Shown here: piece after piece, positions 1 through 10,859 of the stretch
Position numbering within the stretch: the first letter of the stretch is position 1
Layout of the letters: each line of letters opens with the position of its first letter
From: Moniliella sp. 'wahieum'
Lineage: Eukaryota; Basidiomycota; Moniliellomycetes; Moniliellales; Moniliellaceae
Length of the DNA: 64,000 nucleotides
Reading direction: 5' to 3'
Assembly (NCBI GenBank): GCA_003971905.1
Contig: RSEE01000005.1
Span: forward strand, 310,001 to 374,000
Notes under the pieces: model-generated
What the model was told of the DNA's origin: nothing
What the model saw: the letters and a program-made list of their open reading frames with translations, nothing else
Database searches by the model: none
Position numbers and translations under genes: made by a program

Positions 1-519
1 CAAGCCTCGGTGGGAAAGGCGCCGAGCGCACATCGATCGCTGACACCGTGCTCGTGTCCCAACCGGGTGGCCAAAGAGAAGGAAGGGGAAGACCCCATAC
101 TGTTCCCAACAACCCCACTCCATCGTCGCTGCAGCCATGGATGGAGAGAGAGGGCCGGATGCCCCAGAAACAGCCCACAAAAAGGACCAGCGTCTACGTA
201 GGGCCAGCCGCCAGGACCAGAGGAGGGACTCAACGATCGAGTCAATGAGCAAAGGGATGGCTTGGTGGGGGTGTTTAGCTGTTATCAAGCTGATGCAATG
301 AACGGGAGGTGAGGGGCGGGGAGGCGAAGCACTTGGCTCCCATTTGGACGGTATGCTGACCGTGAGGTTCACAGATGGGAGGGCCTTCTGATGAGAGCGC
401 GTGGATCGTCCATCAAGGCATTGGCGGTGGCGAGGGAGCCCAGGGCGGGCTCCGAACCCAAAGAGGCGCCTGAGGGACGGAGAGGATGCTCGCTGAGACC
501 CCCGGAGCACGGGACTATA
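1..519. other. Intergenic, left edge; no gene seen
   Basis: The few short frames here are low-complexity and match no family I recognise. If the fragment ending at 520 is genuine, this stretch would be its 3' flank. Confidence 0.4.
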
Positions 520-760
520 CTATACCGCATCTGACAAGAGAGAACGGAAGGCATTCAAGTTGAGCACAGAGGTGGTTCCGACGAGGGCGCGGAATGATTG
601 GGCGCCAAGCGCACTGGCAGGTGGCGTGGAGGGGGGGGGCGATCCCAATAAGGGCTGGGCCCCTAGGCCCACGCTGTCTTGGGCCAGGAGGGTGTTGAGA
701 AGGCGACGGTACGTGCTTTTGTACGTGGAGCTGCCAACAATAAACAGGATCAGTTCGTGA
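520..760 (-). pseudogene. Possible C-terminal fragment of a Sec1/Munc18-like (SM) protein
   Basis: On the minus strand a frame reads HELILFIVGSSTY, then a Gly/Pro/Ser-rich spacer, then LVGTTSVLNLNAF and a stop at 520. This resembles the last two strands of SM proteins (Vps45, Sec1, Vps33), where a hydrophobic strand followed by G-G/S-x-T-Y/F leads to a G-T-T-x-x-x-N segment close to the C-terminus. SM proteins are about 600 residues and regulate SNARE assembly; here there is room for only about 100-170 residues before the divergent glycogenin gene begins at 1157, and I could not find the rest. It may be a truncated relic or a chance resemblance. The match is short and the gap between the two motifs is longer than usual. 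Confidence 0.27.
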
Positions 761-1156
761 GACGCAGAACGGTGCCCAGTTGGGGCACGCGGGGGTAGGG
801 GTAGAGCAGAGGTACTACAGAAGCGTGGTAGGGCGTGCAACCGTCGGCCTCGGCGAGGGAGGCAGCAGCCCATACAGGGCACGCGTCGATAGAGACAGGC
901 CACGTGACCGGCGTGACCCCCCAGAGGCAGTGCCAGATAGCCGGGTGGGCTGTCTGTTGCGGGGCAAAACACCCATCCTGGGGGGTTGGGTAGTATTGGG
1001 TGGCGGGCATGCTTGCTACTGGCTGCGGGAATCATCATCTGTTCTCCGCGCCTTCATCATCCCCCAGGGGTCACCGTCGATTGGTGGGCAAGCACGCTCT
1101 CATGCCACCACCATCTCCCCCCTCCCGCCCCCTGCCGTGCCCCCGACACCCCGCTG

Positions 1157-2942
1157 ATGGCTGTGTCCCGCACAGCCGACGTGGCGTTCGTGACGCTCGT
1201 CACCTCCGACGCCTATGCCCCCGGCGCCCTTACCCTCGCCCATGCTCTCCGCTCCCGTGGCCACTCTCCCTTTGACCTTGCCGTCCTCGCCACTCCGGCA
1301 ACCTTACAACCTGCAACCCACACGCGCGCTCCGAGCTGCGTTCGACCTCGTGGTAGGCGTCGAGCCCCTCAGCTTGCGTTCCCTGTCGGCCCTGGCTGTT
1401 ACTCAATCGGACCGTGCAGCGCGTCTGGCGGCCGAAGAGGCGCGCAACCTCGCCGCCCTCGATCGGCCAGACCTCGGCGACGCCGGCGCACCCTTGACCA
1501 AAGTCCACGCCTGGCGCTTGACCATGTACAAGCAAGTCGTTACATTGATGCTGATATCTTACCGCTTCGCTCGCTTGACCATCTCCTTTCCCTACCTTTG
1601 ACTCCGGCTACCGTTGCTGCTGCGCCCGATACCGGCTGGCCTGATTCGTTCAACTCAGGCCTGATGGTATTTCGTCCGTCAGAAAAGACGTTTGCAGCGA
1701 TTGCGGCGTATGCGTTTAGCCACCCATCGTGGACGGGGCCGACCAAGGATTGCTCAACGATTTGTGGAGGACGAGGGCAAATGGGAACGACTGAGCTTCC
1801 TGTACAATGTTACCCCCACCTCTGGCTATACCTATTCGCCGGCCTGGAATCGATTCAGTCACGAGGTGTATGCAGTTCATTTTATCGGCTCGCACAAACC
1901 CTGGTTTGATCTGCCTCCCTTCGAGCCGCACAGGCAAGCGAACCTCTCTCTCCCACTTCGGCTCCGCTGGCAGGCGACTTTTCCACGCTGGCTTATACCT
2001 GGTGGCAGACTTACGTTGCTGCACACCCCGATCCTGATCCCTTGGCCTTGGGCCTTGCTTCTATTTCTGCCCGGGCCCTTGGAGCGCAGAAAAGCAAACG
2101 AACAATCCTGCGCTGGAGAATTACTTTTCTCTCCCTCTACCGGGCAAGAAAACGCTTTTGCCAGCCCACCTTACCCAGCCCGAGGCGCTTCCTTGCAGGC
2201 GGAGGTGCCCAAACCTTCTATTGAAGCCCACACGGCGCCCTGGCATGTCCCTATCCACGCTCCACCTTCTCGTCGCATTCAAGCACCCCGTGAATTGGCC
2301 CAGCACAAGCTCAGTAATGCTTGGGATAACTTTAATCGCGACCGGGACCAGGTCGAGGCGCAAGCACGGCATCGGGCCCAACTGGAAATTCAACACCGCG
2401 TACGCCAATTGGACATGCTGGAGCACATAGCCATCACTCAAGGCGACCAATGGCGGTTCTATCTTTCTCCTCCGGATGAAAAGGCCATCCGAGCCAAGGG
2501 GAAAATGCCCCTGTCGTCGGTAAGAGATGGGGCTCAGCCACCCAAGGCAACCCGATTTTTCCCGGAAGATCGATTGTTCGCCGAGCCCGAGCCCGAACCA
2601 GAGCCCGAGCCCATCTCTCTCCTCCCTGCGCCATCGGCACACTGCGCCTGCACCGCCCTCGGGAATACCCAGCAGATGAGGTATACAAATGCGTGGGATG
2701 CCATCCCGGCCATTGTTTCGCTCGGGGGGCAACACAAGGTGCGCAGGCACGGCGACAGCAAACGTTCTTCCTTGCGCGCCGCCATCCGTGCCCGCGTGGC
2801 CGAGGCCAACCGGTCAGATGCACAGGAACGAGCGCGGGCGCATGCCCATGCCACCGGTCCTCCTACCAGGGAGGCCACCTCTGGCCCTTCTTCTATCATC
2901 TCTTCCGTCCCGTCTCTGCCGGGGCAGGTGTCCCCCCCGTAA
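1157..2942 (+). CDS. Glycogenin (self-glucosylating glycogen primer, GT8 family)
   Basis: The product transfers glucose from UDP-glucose to its own tyrosine and so primes glycogen synthesis in the cytosol. The start at 1157 gives MAVSRTADVAFVTLVTSDAY, the usual first strand of the GT8 fold. Then come the DxD metal site in SRYIDADILPLRSLDHLL, the block DTGWPDSFNSGLMVFRPS, a D-Q-G-L-L-N segment, and HFIGSHKPWF, which closes the catalytic domain. The C-terminal half is low-complexity, with a charged helix (about 2330-2430), a Glu-Pro repeat near 2585, and two N-A-W-D motifs (about 2310 and 2690). Fungal glycogenins carry W-D-type motifs that dock glycogen synthase, so these are candidate docking sites. 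The catalytic domain is spread over three frames, which I attribute to sequence indels. Confidence 0.88.
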
Positions 2943-3249
2943 CCAGGCTTGTTGGGTTCGCTTCGCTGCTCTTTTGGCGTTTCAACAGGCCTGCTTGGGG
3001 GGCCTGGTGCTCCATGTGAAACAATAACGTCACTTCGTATATTTCTTTCCGTTGTCCTAAGTTTTTATCCTGCTACGCATGCCAATCGTTCTGTTCACCG
3101 GCTCCCCCCTCTCATGTACCTCGCTCACGCGCATGACCACGGTCACCGATGCATACCCTACTACAGTGTCCATATGAGTCATGCCCGACAACCACGTCGG
3201 GCTCATCTGGGGAAGAAAGTTCTGGGGAGAAGGATGCAATAGAGACAGC

Positions 3250-4100
3250 CTAGAATCCGCGCTTGCGGAGCCAGCGCTTGACTTCGCCCACCCGGTTGCC
3301 CCGAATCAAGATGCGACCAGAGCGCTCCTTGATCACATCGGGGTGCACCTGGCTCGCAATCCACTTGGGCACATCCAGTTGCGGCTTGCTGCCATACGCC
3401 TTTTTGCCGGCATTGCCGCGGTTTTGCAACCCCAAACCCAGGTAACCGTACACGGCCGTTGTCAGCGGCGGCACGGGAATGCCGAAGTGCTTGGCGCGCA
3501 ACAGTTGGCCCGGAGTTGGGCCAGCGGCAATTTCTTCCTTCAAACTGGGCAGGGTGGCCCTCAGGTCACGTTCCATGGCCTGCCAGGACACGCACGGGAC
3601 AAAGTGAATTCAAGTTAGGAGGGAGGCACCCAGTGGGCCAACAGGAGAACCCAACGTACCTCGACTCACCGTAGATGTGCTTGATCTCGGTTTGAACACG
3701 CGAGCGAATCTTCTGGTACTTGACGTACAACCGGAAGCTCGCGTGACCGCTGGGTAGCAGGTGGAGGTCCAACTGACGGGAACGGTGGACGCCATAGGGC
3801 AACTCTTCTTCGGCTGCGCCTTGGCCGCACCCTGGGCCTTGCCCGTGCTAGCAGGGACATTCACAATCTCCTCGGCCACCAGGTCCTCAAATGCGATAGG
3901 CTCAGACATGTGCCGCGGCACCTTTTCGTGCCGCCATGACTTGCGCGGCGTCTGGTTGGTTTGGGGCTGATGCGGCGGCCGCGCTTGGGCGGAGGACACC
4001 CTGGATGTGGTCGATGGTGATGTACCGCACTCCCGACGGCACGCACGGCACACACGTTTGCCGCGCGCACAGCGGCACGGGTGGTCGTTGGCAGCAGCAT
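3250..4100 (-). CDS. Mitochondrial large ribosomal subunit protein mL49 (Img2 family)
   Basis: This is probably a protein of the mitochondrial 54S ribosomal subunit. The start at 4100 gives MLLPTTTRAAVRAANVCAVR, rich in Arg and Ala with no acidic residues, a good mitochondrial presequence. The core contains PYGVHRSR, KYQKIRSRVQTEIKHIYG and AMERDLRATLP, then a C-terminal RILIRGNRVGEVKRWLRKRGF-type block. The last block matches the Img2/mL49 ending in which a beta strand and a helix finish in W-L-x-x-x-G-F. A short intron near 3595-3670 is likely: on the minus strand there are GTGAGT and GTACGT donors, a CTAAC branch site and a CAG acceptor before GCCATGGAA. The reading phase does not join cleanly, as in the other genes here. 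An insert between the two halves of the domain makes the protein longer than the yeast form. Confidence 0.66.
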
Positions 4101-4312
4101 GGATCAATGCTACCCTCGGCCGCGAGGCACAGTCGTCGTGGGCGGGGGGTTGGTGTGGTGGGCAAACTGGCCAGCCCCGACTTGGCCAACAGCAAGAAGA
4201 TGCAGCGCGCGGAATGGGGAGAAGGCGATTCCGCCCTGCAGGAAAGGGGGAGGGCGGGGTGAAATGTTGCAAGGCGGGCTGGATTTGCTGTGGATTGCTA
4301 GTTGCTGCTATT

Positions 4313-4337
4313 CATCGATCATCGATCATCGATCATT
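4313..4337. repeat. ATCGATC tandem motif, divergent promoter copy
   Basis: CATCGATCATCGATCATCG and a few further bases form about three head-to-tail copies of an ATCATCG unit. The array lies between the divergent starts of the mL49 gene (4100, minus) and the Mpv17-family gene (4714, plus). The same motif recurs in other intergenic regions of the window. Confidence 0.8.
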
Positions 4338-4713
4338 AACATTGTGCATCCGCCGCTTTGCCGCATTCTGGTACGCCAGTTGTGTGTGCCCCGTCGAGTT
4401 CCGCGAACCTCCCCAGTCTGGTGTGTTTTGCCACTATGGGAGCCGTGTGTGAGCGGGGTAGGGGGGGGGGTATGCGTACCACATCTAAAGACAGATGCAT
4501 GGGAGCGTGGAGCGTCGCGTAGCGTGGCATTGTGTTGAGGACATTGTATACCGCCGCCGCACCTCCTCTGAGGAACCCCAGGCACAAGCAGCACTCCTGC
4601 CCCACTAGGGTTGGGCCGATCAGTGCGGAGGGTTGGGCTTTTGCTCCACCTTGCTGCTCGGTCGCAGCCCCACCAGCACCACCTGTTGGCCGACGCCCTT
4701 TCAGCGCCAGGCG

Positions 4714-5400
4714 ATGCAGGCGCTCTCCGACGCCCTCACCGCCTCCAGCGCCACCTTTCCTCGGCGCCTCGTCAGCACTGGTGTGCTGTACGGCGCAAGC
4801 GACCTGCTCGCCCAAGCCCTCGTCCGCTCCCCGCCGCCTCCCTCCCATGTCCACGCGCCGACGCGTGTGTCCCGCTGCTGCGCACGCTGGGACGCAGCCC
4901 GCACGCTACGCCTGACGCTCTTTGGCACCCTCATCTTTTGCCCCATCAGCAGTGTGTGGCTCGGCACCGTTCTCGAGCTCGTGCCGCTGCCTGCCGGCGT
5001 GGGGGCGACGGTGGCCAAGGTGGCGCTGGACCAGTTCTTGATGAACCCCGTACTATTGGTGGTGTTTTTGGGGTACATGGGGTTCTTTGCGCCCCTCCCC
5101 CCCCGATGGGGTGAGGGTATGAGCAGTTGGACCTCCTCGGCGCTGCGGGCCCGCACGGCCGCGGCCCACGCCAAAGTCCTGACTGAATTCCGCTCCATCC
5201 TTACCCAATCGTGGCTCGTCTGGATCCCCGTTCAATCCATCACAATGGGCTTCATTGCGCCGGCCAACCGCTTGGTGTTTATTTCCCTCGTCTCGCTATT
5301 TTGGAACGCTCTCCTCAGTGTTCTTACCTCCCGTCCTCCCGCTCCCGCGCCCGAGCCGGAAGAGGATACCCTGCCTCTGACCCAGATCAATGTCGAATGA
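4714..5400 (+). CDS. Mpv17/PMP22/Sym1 family membrane protein
   Basis: A small four-helix membrane protein of the Mpv17 family, found in mitochondrial inner or peroxisomal membranes; Sym1 of yeast is needed for growth on ethanol at high temperature. The start chosen, at 4714, gives MQALSDALTASSATFPRRLV; upstream Met codons in this frame are possible. Family landmarks in order are a first helix VSTGVLYGASDLLAQALV, LTLFGTLIFCPISSVW, VAKVALDQFLMNPVLL and the diagnostic end SWLVWIPVQSITMGF, which corresponds to the N/S-W-x-x-W-P-x-Q signature, followed by LVSLFWNALLS. The 228 residues suit the family, apart from a Pro-rich insert after the first helix. No frame break is visible. The gene is divergent from mL49. 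Confidence 0.87.
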   Translation: MQALSDALTASSATFPRRLVSTGVLYGASDLLAQALVRSPPPPSHVHAPTRVSRCCARWDAARTLRLTLFGTLIFCPISSVWLGTVLELVPLPAGVGATVAKVALDQFLMNPVLLVVFLGYMGFFAPLPPRWGEGMSSWTSSALRARTAAAHAKVLTEFRSILTQSWLVWIPVQSITMGFIAPANRLVFISLVSLFWNALLSVLTSRPPAPAPEPEEDTLPLTQINVE

Positions 5401-6122
5401 TCTGATCTGTCTGGGGCCCCCAGGTGCCACGATCGGCTGTCCGTCGCTCCCGATATGCTGCCGGGGCTTGCCCACAAGCAGGAATGGACAATGTATGTTG
5501 TACCTACTGAAACTTATCGCGGAGGCTGGAGGGCGTGAAAGGACAAAGTACCCTCAAAAACAGTAGCACTCCCCTGTGGAGGCCACCATGAGAGAAGCGA
5601 GTCTCTATATCTTTACAGTATAATATAGGCAAAAGAAAGCCAATGGAAACACAAGCAATTGTGTTACCAATAAGGAAGCAATAGGATGGAACAGAAACTA
5701 CGAGGACAAAGGTTAATACTATGAACAAGCCAACACAAAAACGTACAACACGGCATATCTTCTGTGTACTAGTCACCGCCCAGACCGATATAGACATTGG
5801 GCGCATGCTGGGCATCGCTCGCACTGTGTAATACAGGACACCACAAAAGATGGAGTTAGCTCTTACGGCAGTCATGTCCCACAGTAGCCATATATCCCAA
5901 GACATTTTAAGTGTAGATGCAGGAGAGGAGTGAACGCAGAAAGGGTTTGCCCCGATTCGTCATCTGAGAAGAAGAGCAATCCTCATCCCCGCCCTGGAGT
6001 TGGGCCAGGACATCTTCACGATTGTGCTCGGCCAGCGAGGCAGTAAGGTGTTCGTCTGACATCAACCGTGTTACTGTCGGTTGTGGATCTTAGCTCCATG
6101 GCCTTGAGACGGCACTCGCTGA

Positions 6123-6176
6123 CCTGCAATAACGCGCAGCACATCCTGGCCTGCAATAACGCGCAGCACATCCAGC
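6123..6176. repeat. 27-bp direct tandem duplication (two copies)
   Basis: CTGCAATAACGCGCAGCACA begins at 6124 and again at 6151, so the period is 27 bp over two nearly perfect copies. Confidence 0.85.
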
Positions 6177-6539
6177 GTTCGGACCCTGGCTCTGGCCGCC
6201 GGGGAGCGCACGTACCAGTGCACCAAGGGGGCTTCCTCCATCTAGGACGCCCCCATCGCTGCCAGCTTGCGAGTTGCTATGCTGTTGCTGGCACAATGGC
6301 ATGTGCATTGAATATTGACGACACACAAAATGTCCTAATGCGGACTCCGTACTCACATGTCAGCAACGCTCCTCCCTCTACAGGGCGATCTCAGAGCTTC
6401 TGTCAAAGCTCGTAACGCGTGGGTGAACAGTATCTCACGATCTCATCCTGCATCATGCACAGCATGTACCAGACGTACGTGTATAGGGGGTGTGCCAGCG
6501 GTGAGGTAGGGTTTCGGAAGTTGATATGCTCAGTCTGGG

Positions 6540-6635
6540 CCTGAGCGCCAGAGTGCGTGAACGGCTGAGGCTGAGCGCTCAGCCTGAGCGCTCACAGCCC
6601 CCCGGCCCCCTGCTCAGCTTGAGCGCTTAGCCGAT
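6540..6635. repeat. CTGAGCG / GCTCAGGCTGAGC interspersed repeat
   Basis: Several copies of CTGAGCGCTCAG-like palindromic words are clustered here. The same words recur at about 7250, 14714-14752, 27898-28005, 46060-46110 and 59865-59935, always outside genes. The words are largely self-complementary and could fold into small hairpins. Confidence 0.6.
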
Positions 6636-7779
6636 CTATCCCGCCGGCATCCGCTGGCGTCCCACACGAGCATGCGAGCAACTCGATGTCTGTGGCGATG
6701 ATAAATGGTACCTTGTTGGAACCATGGACAATCCTTTTGGACATCGACCAAGGGTGTGGCATCTGTGACAGGCTGGCCCCAAACAAACCTTTTCGTGTTG
6801 GACCTTTTCGTGTTGGACGGGGTGGCCTAGGGTGGCCCCCGGGGGGGGAGTTACCCGGTTGCGCGCGAAGAAAAAAAATATGGCAGAGCGGGCGGAGGCG
6901 CTGGAAGCTGGGAAGGGCCAAACGAGATGTCAGCATGTCAGGCCCATCAGGCAGGAATATCAGGATCTGCAATGATATCCCAGTGGTATCCCTAGTGACG
7001 CATTGCGTGAAAACGACAGTGCTGAGTAAGGAACTCAGTGTTGGTTCAGACATTTGAGAGAAGGTGGCCGATGATGTTATCCCTGAAAAGATCGAAGAGG
7101 CAGATCCTGGCAGATCCGGTTTCAAATTTCAGGGAGAGTCCAGGAGAGCTCAGCCGAGGCTCAGCGCCTCAAGCGGCAGAGAAGAAACAAGACGAGCTTT
7201 GGGAAGTGGGATGATTTCGATGGACAAGCGACATTTCCTCTGCTGAGCGCGCTGAGTGCGAACTAGTGCTGACTAGGTGGTTGATGGCGTGGTAGGGTTT
7301 GGTCCAGTGCATGTCCTTTGGTCTTGACGTCCTCCGCAAGCCCCATGGAGGAGAGATGGAGCCAGTGTGGGGCCGTTTGTGGGACGTCCGACGGTGCAAA
7401 GGCGCGTCGGCGCGCCCGACGCGTAACCCTGGCGCCCCCCAGTGTCGGACGCCAGGGCACCCCAACAAACGCCCCGCGCAGGGGCAGTGCGTTTGGCTGC
7501 AACTGGCGTGCGGCTGGGAGGATCAGCTGCGCCCTGGTGCCTGCTCAGCATGCCCAGGCACCCTGGCAGTGTGTTTTCACGCTCGGCCACGGGGCTTGCG
7601 TCTCGGGGCAAAGCAGGCTCGGCGCAGTGTCCAGCCACTGCTACGTAACTCTCGGCTGCTGGTCGGGGGGACGGGCCCGCACGGCGGCGGTGTTGTGATA
7701 AGACTGGGCCAGACCAGGCAGACTAGGCCAGACTGCCCGTAGCAGCAGCAGGCAGCCGCCGTCGGCAGCCACGCCATCT

Positions 7780-7889
7780 TCTTCTCCCCCACACCTTCTC
7801 TCTCCAGTCTCCTCTCTCTCCACGTGCCCGCCCCTCCTCCCCCTCCTCCCCCTCCCTTCTCTCCCTGATCCTGCAGCTCCCGCCACTCT
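7780..7889 (+). promoter_or_regulatory. Pyrimidine-rich leader of the sugar porter gene
   Basis: The 110 bp before the start codon are almost pure C and T, with repeats of CCTCCCC and TCTCTC. Pyrimidine-rich stretches before the start are common in well-expressed fungal genes. I see no clear TATA box just upstream. Confidence 0.45.
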
Positions 7890-9720
7890 ATGGCCAACCA
7901 CCTCTCTCCCGAGCCCACCGCCGTGGCCGGCGAGGCCAAGACCCCCATCTCCGATATCGATATCACCGGCGTCCAGCCCCTCTCTTCCGCCTCTGGGTTC
8001 GACGAGAAGCATGCCGATGAGCCCGTGTTTGAGTCGCGCAACCATGAAAGCTCCGCATCCGACGTTCTCGCCCTTCTAACCCAGGGCGACACCGAAAGTC
8101 AGTTTTCGCTTCTGGAGAACAAATTTGTCCTTGCCTGCGCCTTTTTTGCCTCCCTCTCCGGTTTCCTCTTTGGTGTCGACCAGGGTATCATGAGCGTCAC
8201 TCTCACCATGGACCACTTCCTCGCTCAGTTCCCCAAGGTCGCTCCTGGCCACCACAGTGCCGGTCTTTACAAGGGCATCGTCACTGCTCTCCTCGAGCTG
8301 GGCGCCGTCATTGGCGCGATCATCGCGGGGTATGTGGCGGACAAGCTAGGCCGTCGGCGTTCCATCCAACAAGGTGTCGTCTGGTTCACCATTGGCGCCA
8401 TTCTCCAATGCAGCTCGTACGATTATGCCCAGTTTGTTGTCGGTCGCTTCATTGGTGGCATCGGAATTGGTGTTCTGTCCATGACTGCACCTCTCTATAT
8501 GGCCGAGATTGCTCCCACGTCGATCCGCGGCTTTGTGTTGGCTTCGGAAGAGTTCTCAATTGTGGGTGGCATTGTGGTGGCGTACTGGTTCACCTTCGGC
8601 ACGCGCTACATTGATTCCGACTGGTCTTTCCGCTTGCCACTGTTGGTGCAGATGGTTCCGGGCATTCTGCTCATGGGGCTCAGCTTCCTCCTACCTGACT
8701 CGCCCCGTGGTGGGTCCAAAAGGGTGGGCCCGAGGCGCACCACCAAGCTCTGCTGATCGTGGCCAAGCTGCGCAACCGGAGTACCGAGGATATCCGCGTC
8801 CGTGCCGAACTGCTCGAAATTATTGCCCAGGTCGAGCTGCAACAACAACCAGTCGCGAACGGCACCCGAACCTCCACAAGCCCAACGTACGTTACCGTCA
8901 GCTGAAAATGGAAGTGGCTGCCTGGATCGACTGTTTCCGGCCTGGGTGCGCCAAGCGCACGTGGATTGGTATCACCATCATGTTCTTCCAACAGATGATT
9001 GGTATCAACAGTCTGATTTACTATGCTCCTTCGCTGTTTCAGCAATTGGGATTGGCTTACAATCTTCAGCTGGAGCTGAGTGGTGTGACCAACATTGCCC
9101 AGTGGGTCGGCGTCATCATCTCTCTCTTCTTGATGGACCATGTGGGCCGCAAACCGCTGTTGCTGTGGGGGTCGGCTTGGACGACCGCTTCGCTTTGATT
9201 GTGGCCGTGTTGACGGGGCTTTACCAGCACAGCTGGCCTGAGCACCGCGCGGCCGGCTGGGCTGGTGTCGCAATGCTGATTGTGTATGGTCATGTACGGC
9301 GTGTCGTGGGGCCCGATTGGGTGGGCCATGCCCAGCGAACTGTTCCCTCAGTCGCTTCGGTCCAAGGGTGTGGCCTACGCGGTGATCAGCAATTGGTGGT
9401 GGAACTGGGTCGTGGGGATCATCACCCCCGAGTTGGTCAACAAGACGGGGTATGGCGCGTTTGTCTTTTATGCCTGTTTCGCCGCCGTCTCCATCCCTTG
9501 GATCATCTTCTGCCTCCCAGAAACCAAGGGGGTCCGGCTGGAGGATATGGATCGTGTCTTCAACGACCGAACGGGACAAGAAGATCGTGCGAAGCTCGCC
9601 GCCATCCACCGCCGTCTGGCCACCGAGGCGTGCCGACCAAAGGGAGAGGTTCCCTCGGACGAACCATTGAGCACCACCTTTGCCGAGTCGCAATGGAAGA
9701 GTCAGACGAGCGAGAACTAA
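7890..9720 (+). CDS. MFS sugar porter (hexose/monosaccharide transporter-like)
   Basis: A twelve-helix plasma-membrane transporter of the major facilitator superfamily, sugar porter branch, expected to carry a hexose or related sugar with protons or by facilitated diffusion. About 75 soluble residues precede helix 1 (FVLACAFFASLSGFLFGVDQ). The loop between helices 2 and 3 has ADKLGRRRS, the D-x-x-G-R-R-x signature. Later are FFQQMIGINSLIYYAPSLFQ (the Q-Q-x-x-G-x-N sugar-binding helix 7), DHVGRKPLLLWGSA, WGPIGWAMPSELFPQSLR and CLPETKGVRLEDMD, the P-E-T-K-G motif after helix 12. Frame changes near 8730, 8860 and 9190-9280 break the reading but not the family match. Substrate cannot be told from sequence alone. 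Confidence 0.9.
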
Positions 9721-10859
9721 GGGAGCCGCATTCTTCTTTACGCCTCTGCCTTGACCGCCCATATCACACTGCCTTGCAATCCTTTCACCTTCTTTCTCAT
9801 GGGCCACTGCCTCTTTGATAGCCATATTGGGCGGTGTCACGCTCCCGTTTTTGTGACATCGCCTTACTGGAATGGCCTCGCTATCCTGGGGTTGATGTAC
9901 TGTCACTTGCACCTCTGTGCCAGAGGCCCTACATTCTCTTCCAAAAGTGTCTCCGCCCCCAACCCTTCGTTTTTCCTCCCACTGATCCAAGCCGCACAGG
10001 CGAAGATCATTGGCCTCGTGAAGAGTTCCCAGCATCATATCTACTTGCATACCCCGTTGTAAGTTCTTTTGTTATGCCCCTCAATTCCTTGCACGCCCAG
10101 CTGTTGAGGTAGGCTACTGGGTGGACCGTGCCCCTCCCCCCGCCCTCGATTTCCTAGATGGCTTGCGTCTTCCATCCCCATCCGCCCCGACGTTGCTCAC
10201 GCCTCTCATGTCCACACGCCCCCCAGTGCGGCCCAGGTCGTCTTCCTCACGCCCGCTAGCCAAAAGAATCAGCATCTTGCATTTGCCACCGTGACACAGT
10301 TGCCCTGGGCTTCCTGGAGCACCTCAGGTGCCAAGACAAGTGAGAATGGTAGCAGTTTTGTTGGATGCCGCTGGTCTGATACTGGCAGAACCCTCCCCCG
10401 GCATCTCTGTCGCATTGCTGGCCTGAGCTTCGCTCTTCAGAGGTGGCACAGGATTGGTACCTGCCTGAGGCCTGGTCTCGCCACACCGCCAGAATCCCGT
10501 CTTGTTCGCTGCATCCTCCCGCAACGTCTCGGCCAGGACTGGAGCCATGAACGCTCAGCCGACGGTACTAAAGCGCCGCCGTCGGCGTCTATAACCTTGG
10601 CAGAGTAGCCGCCCATCCCTACGTTGCGCTTCGTGCGTGGCTGGCTGGCGATAAAGCACGTTCCCGGCTCACATCGGCCCTGGTCACGCTGCGAGATGTC
10701 TATGCCGAGCTTTGTGAGGGGTTCGGATTCTCCAGGTGTCTGTACACTGTGCACGCTCTAGTCACTGTGGTCTGCCGTATTATAGGGGCAAATGGGGAAC
10801 AGGCGCGTCCATAGCAAAGAACAGGTAGAACAGAGGAATTGGAAAGGCAAAGGGATTTA
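9721..10859. other. Intergenic; weak minus-strand coding-like frames near 10260-10760
   Basis: The first 400 bp are probably the 3' flank of the sugar porter. Around 10260-10760 overlapping minus-strand frames have balanced composition (one begins MAPVLAETLREDAANKTGFW at 10548) but no domain I recognise and no consistent frame. I leave it uncalled. Confidence 0.4.

Larger units (their letters stand above)
5401..7779. other. Intergenic; AT-richer patch then repeat-rich DNA
   Basis: From about 5490 to 5930 the base composition turns clearly AT-richer than the genes. A minus-strand open frame there (5504-5905) reads as a hydrophobic string without any recognisable domain, and I do not call it. 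From 6100 on there are a 27-bp tandem duplication (6123-6176), a duplicated CCTTTTCGTGTTGGA segment (near 6800) and CTGAGCG-type repeats (about 6540-6635 and 7140-7165). No gene is supported. Confidence 0.5.

Noticed and set aside
5504-5905. Minus-strand open frame of 133 codons in AT-richer DNA
   Set aside because: Hydrophobic, with no domain, no splice signals and composition expected from translated AT-rich sequence.
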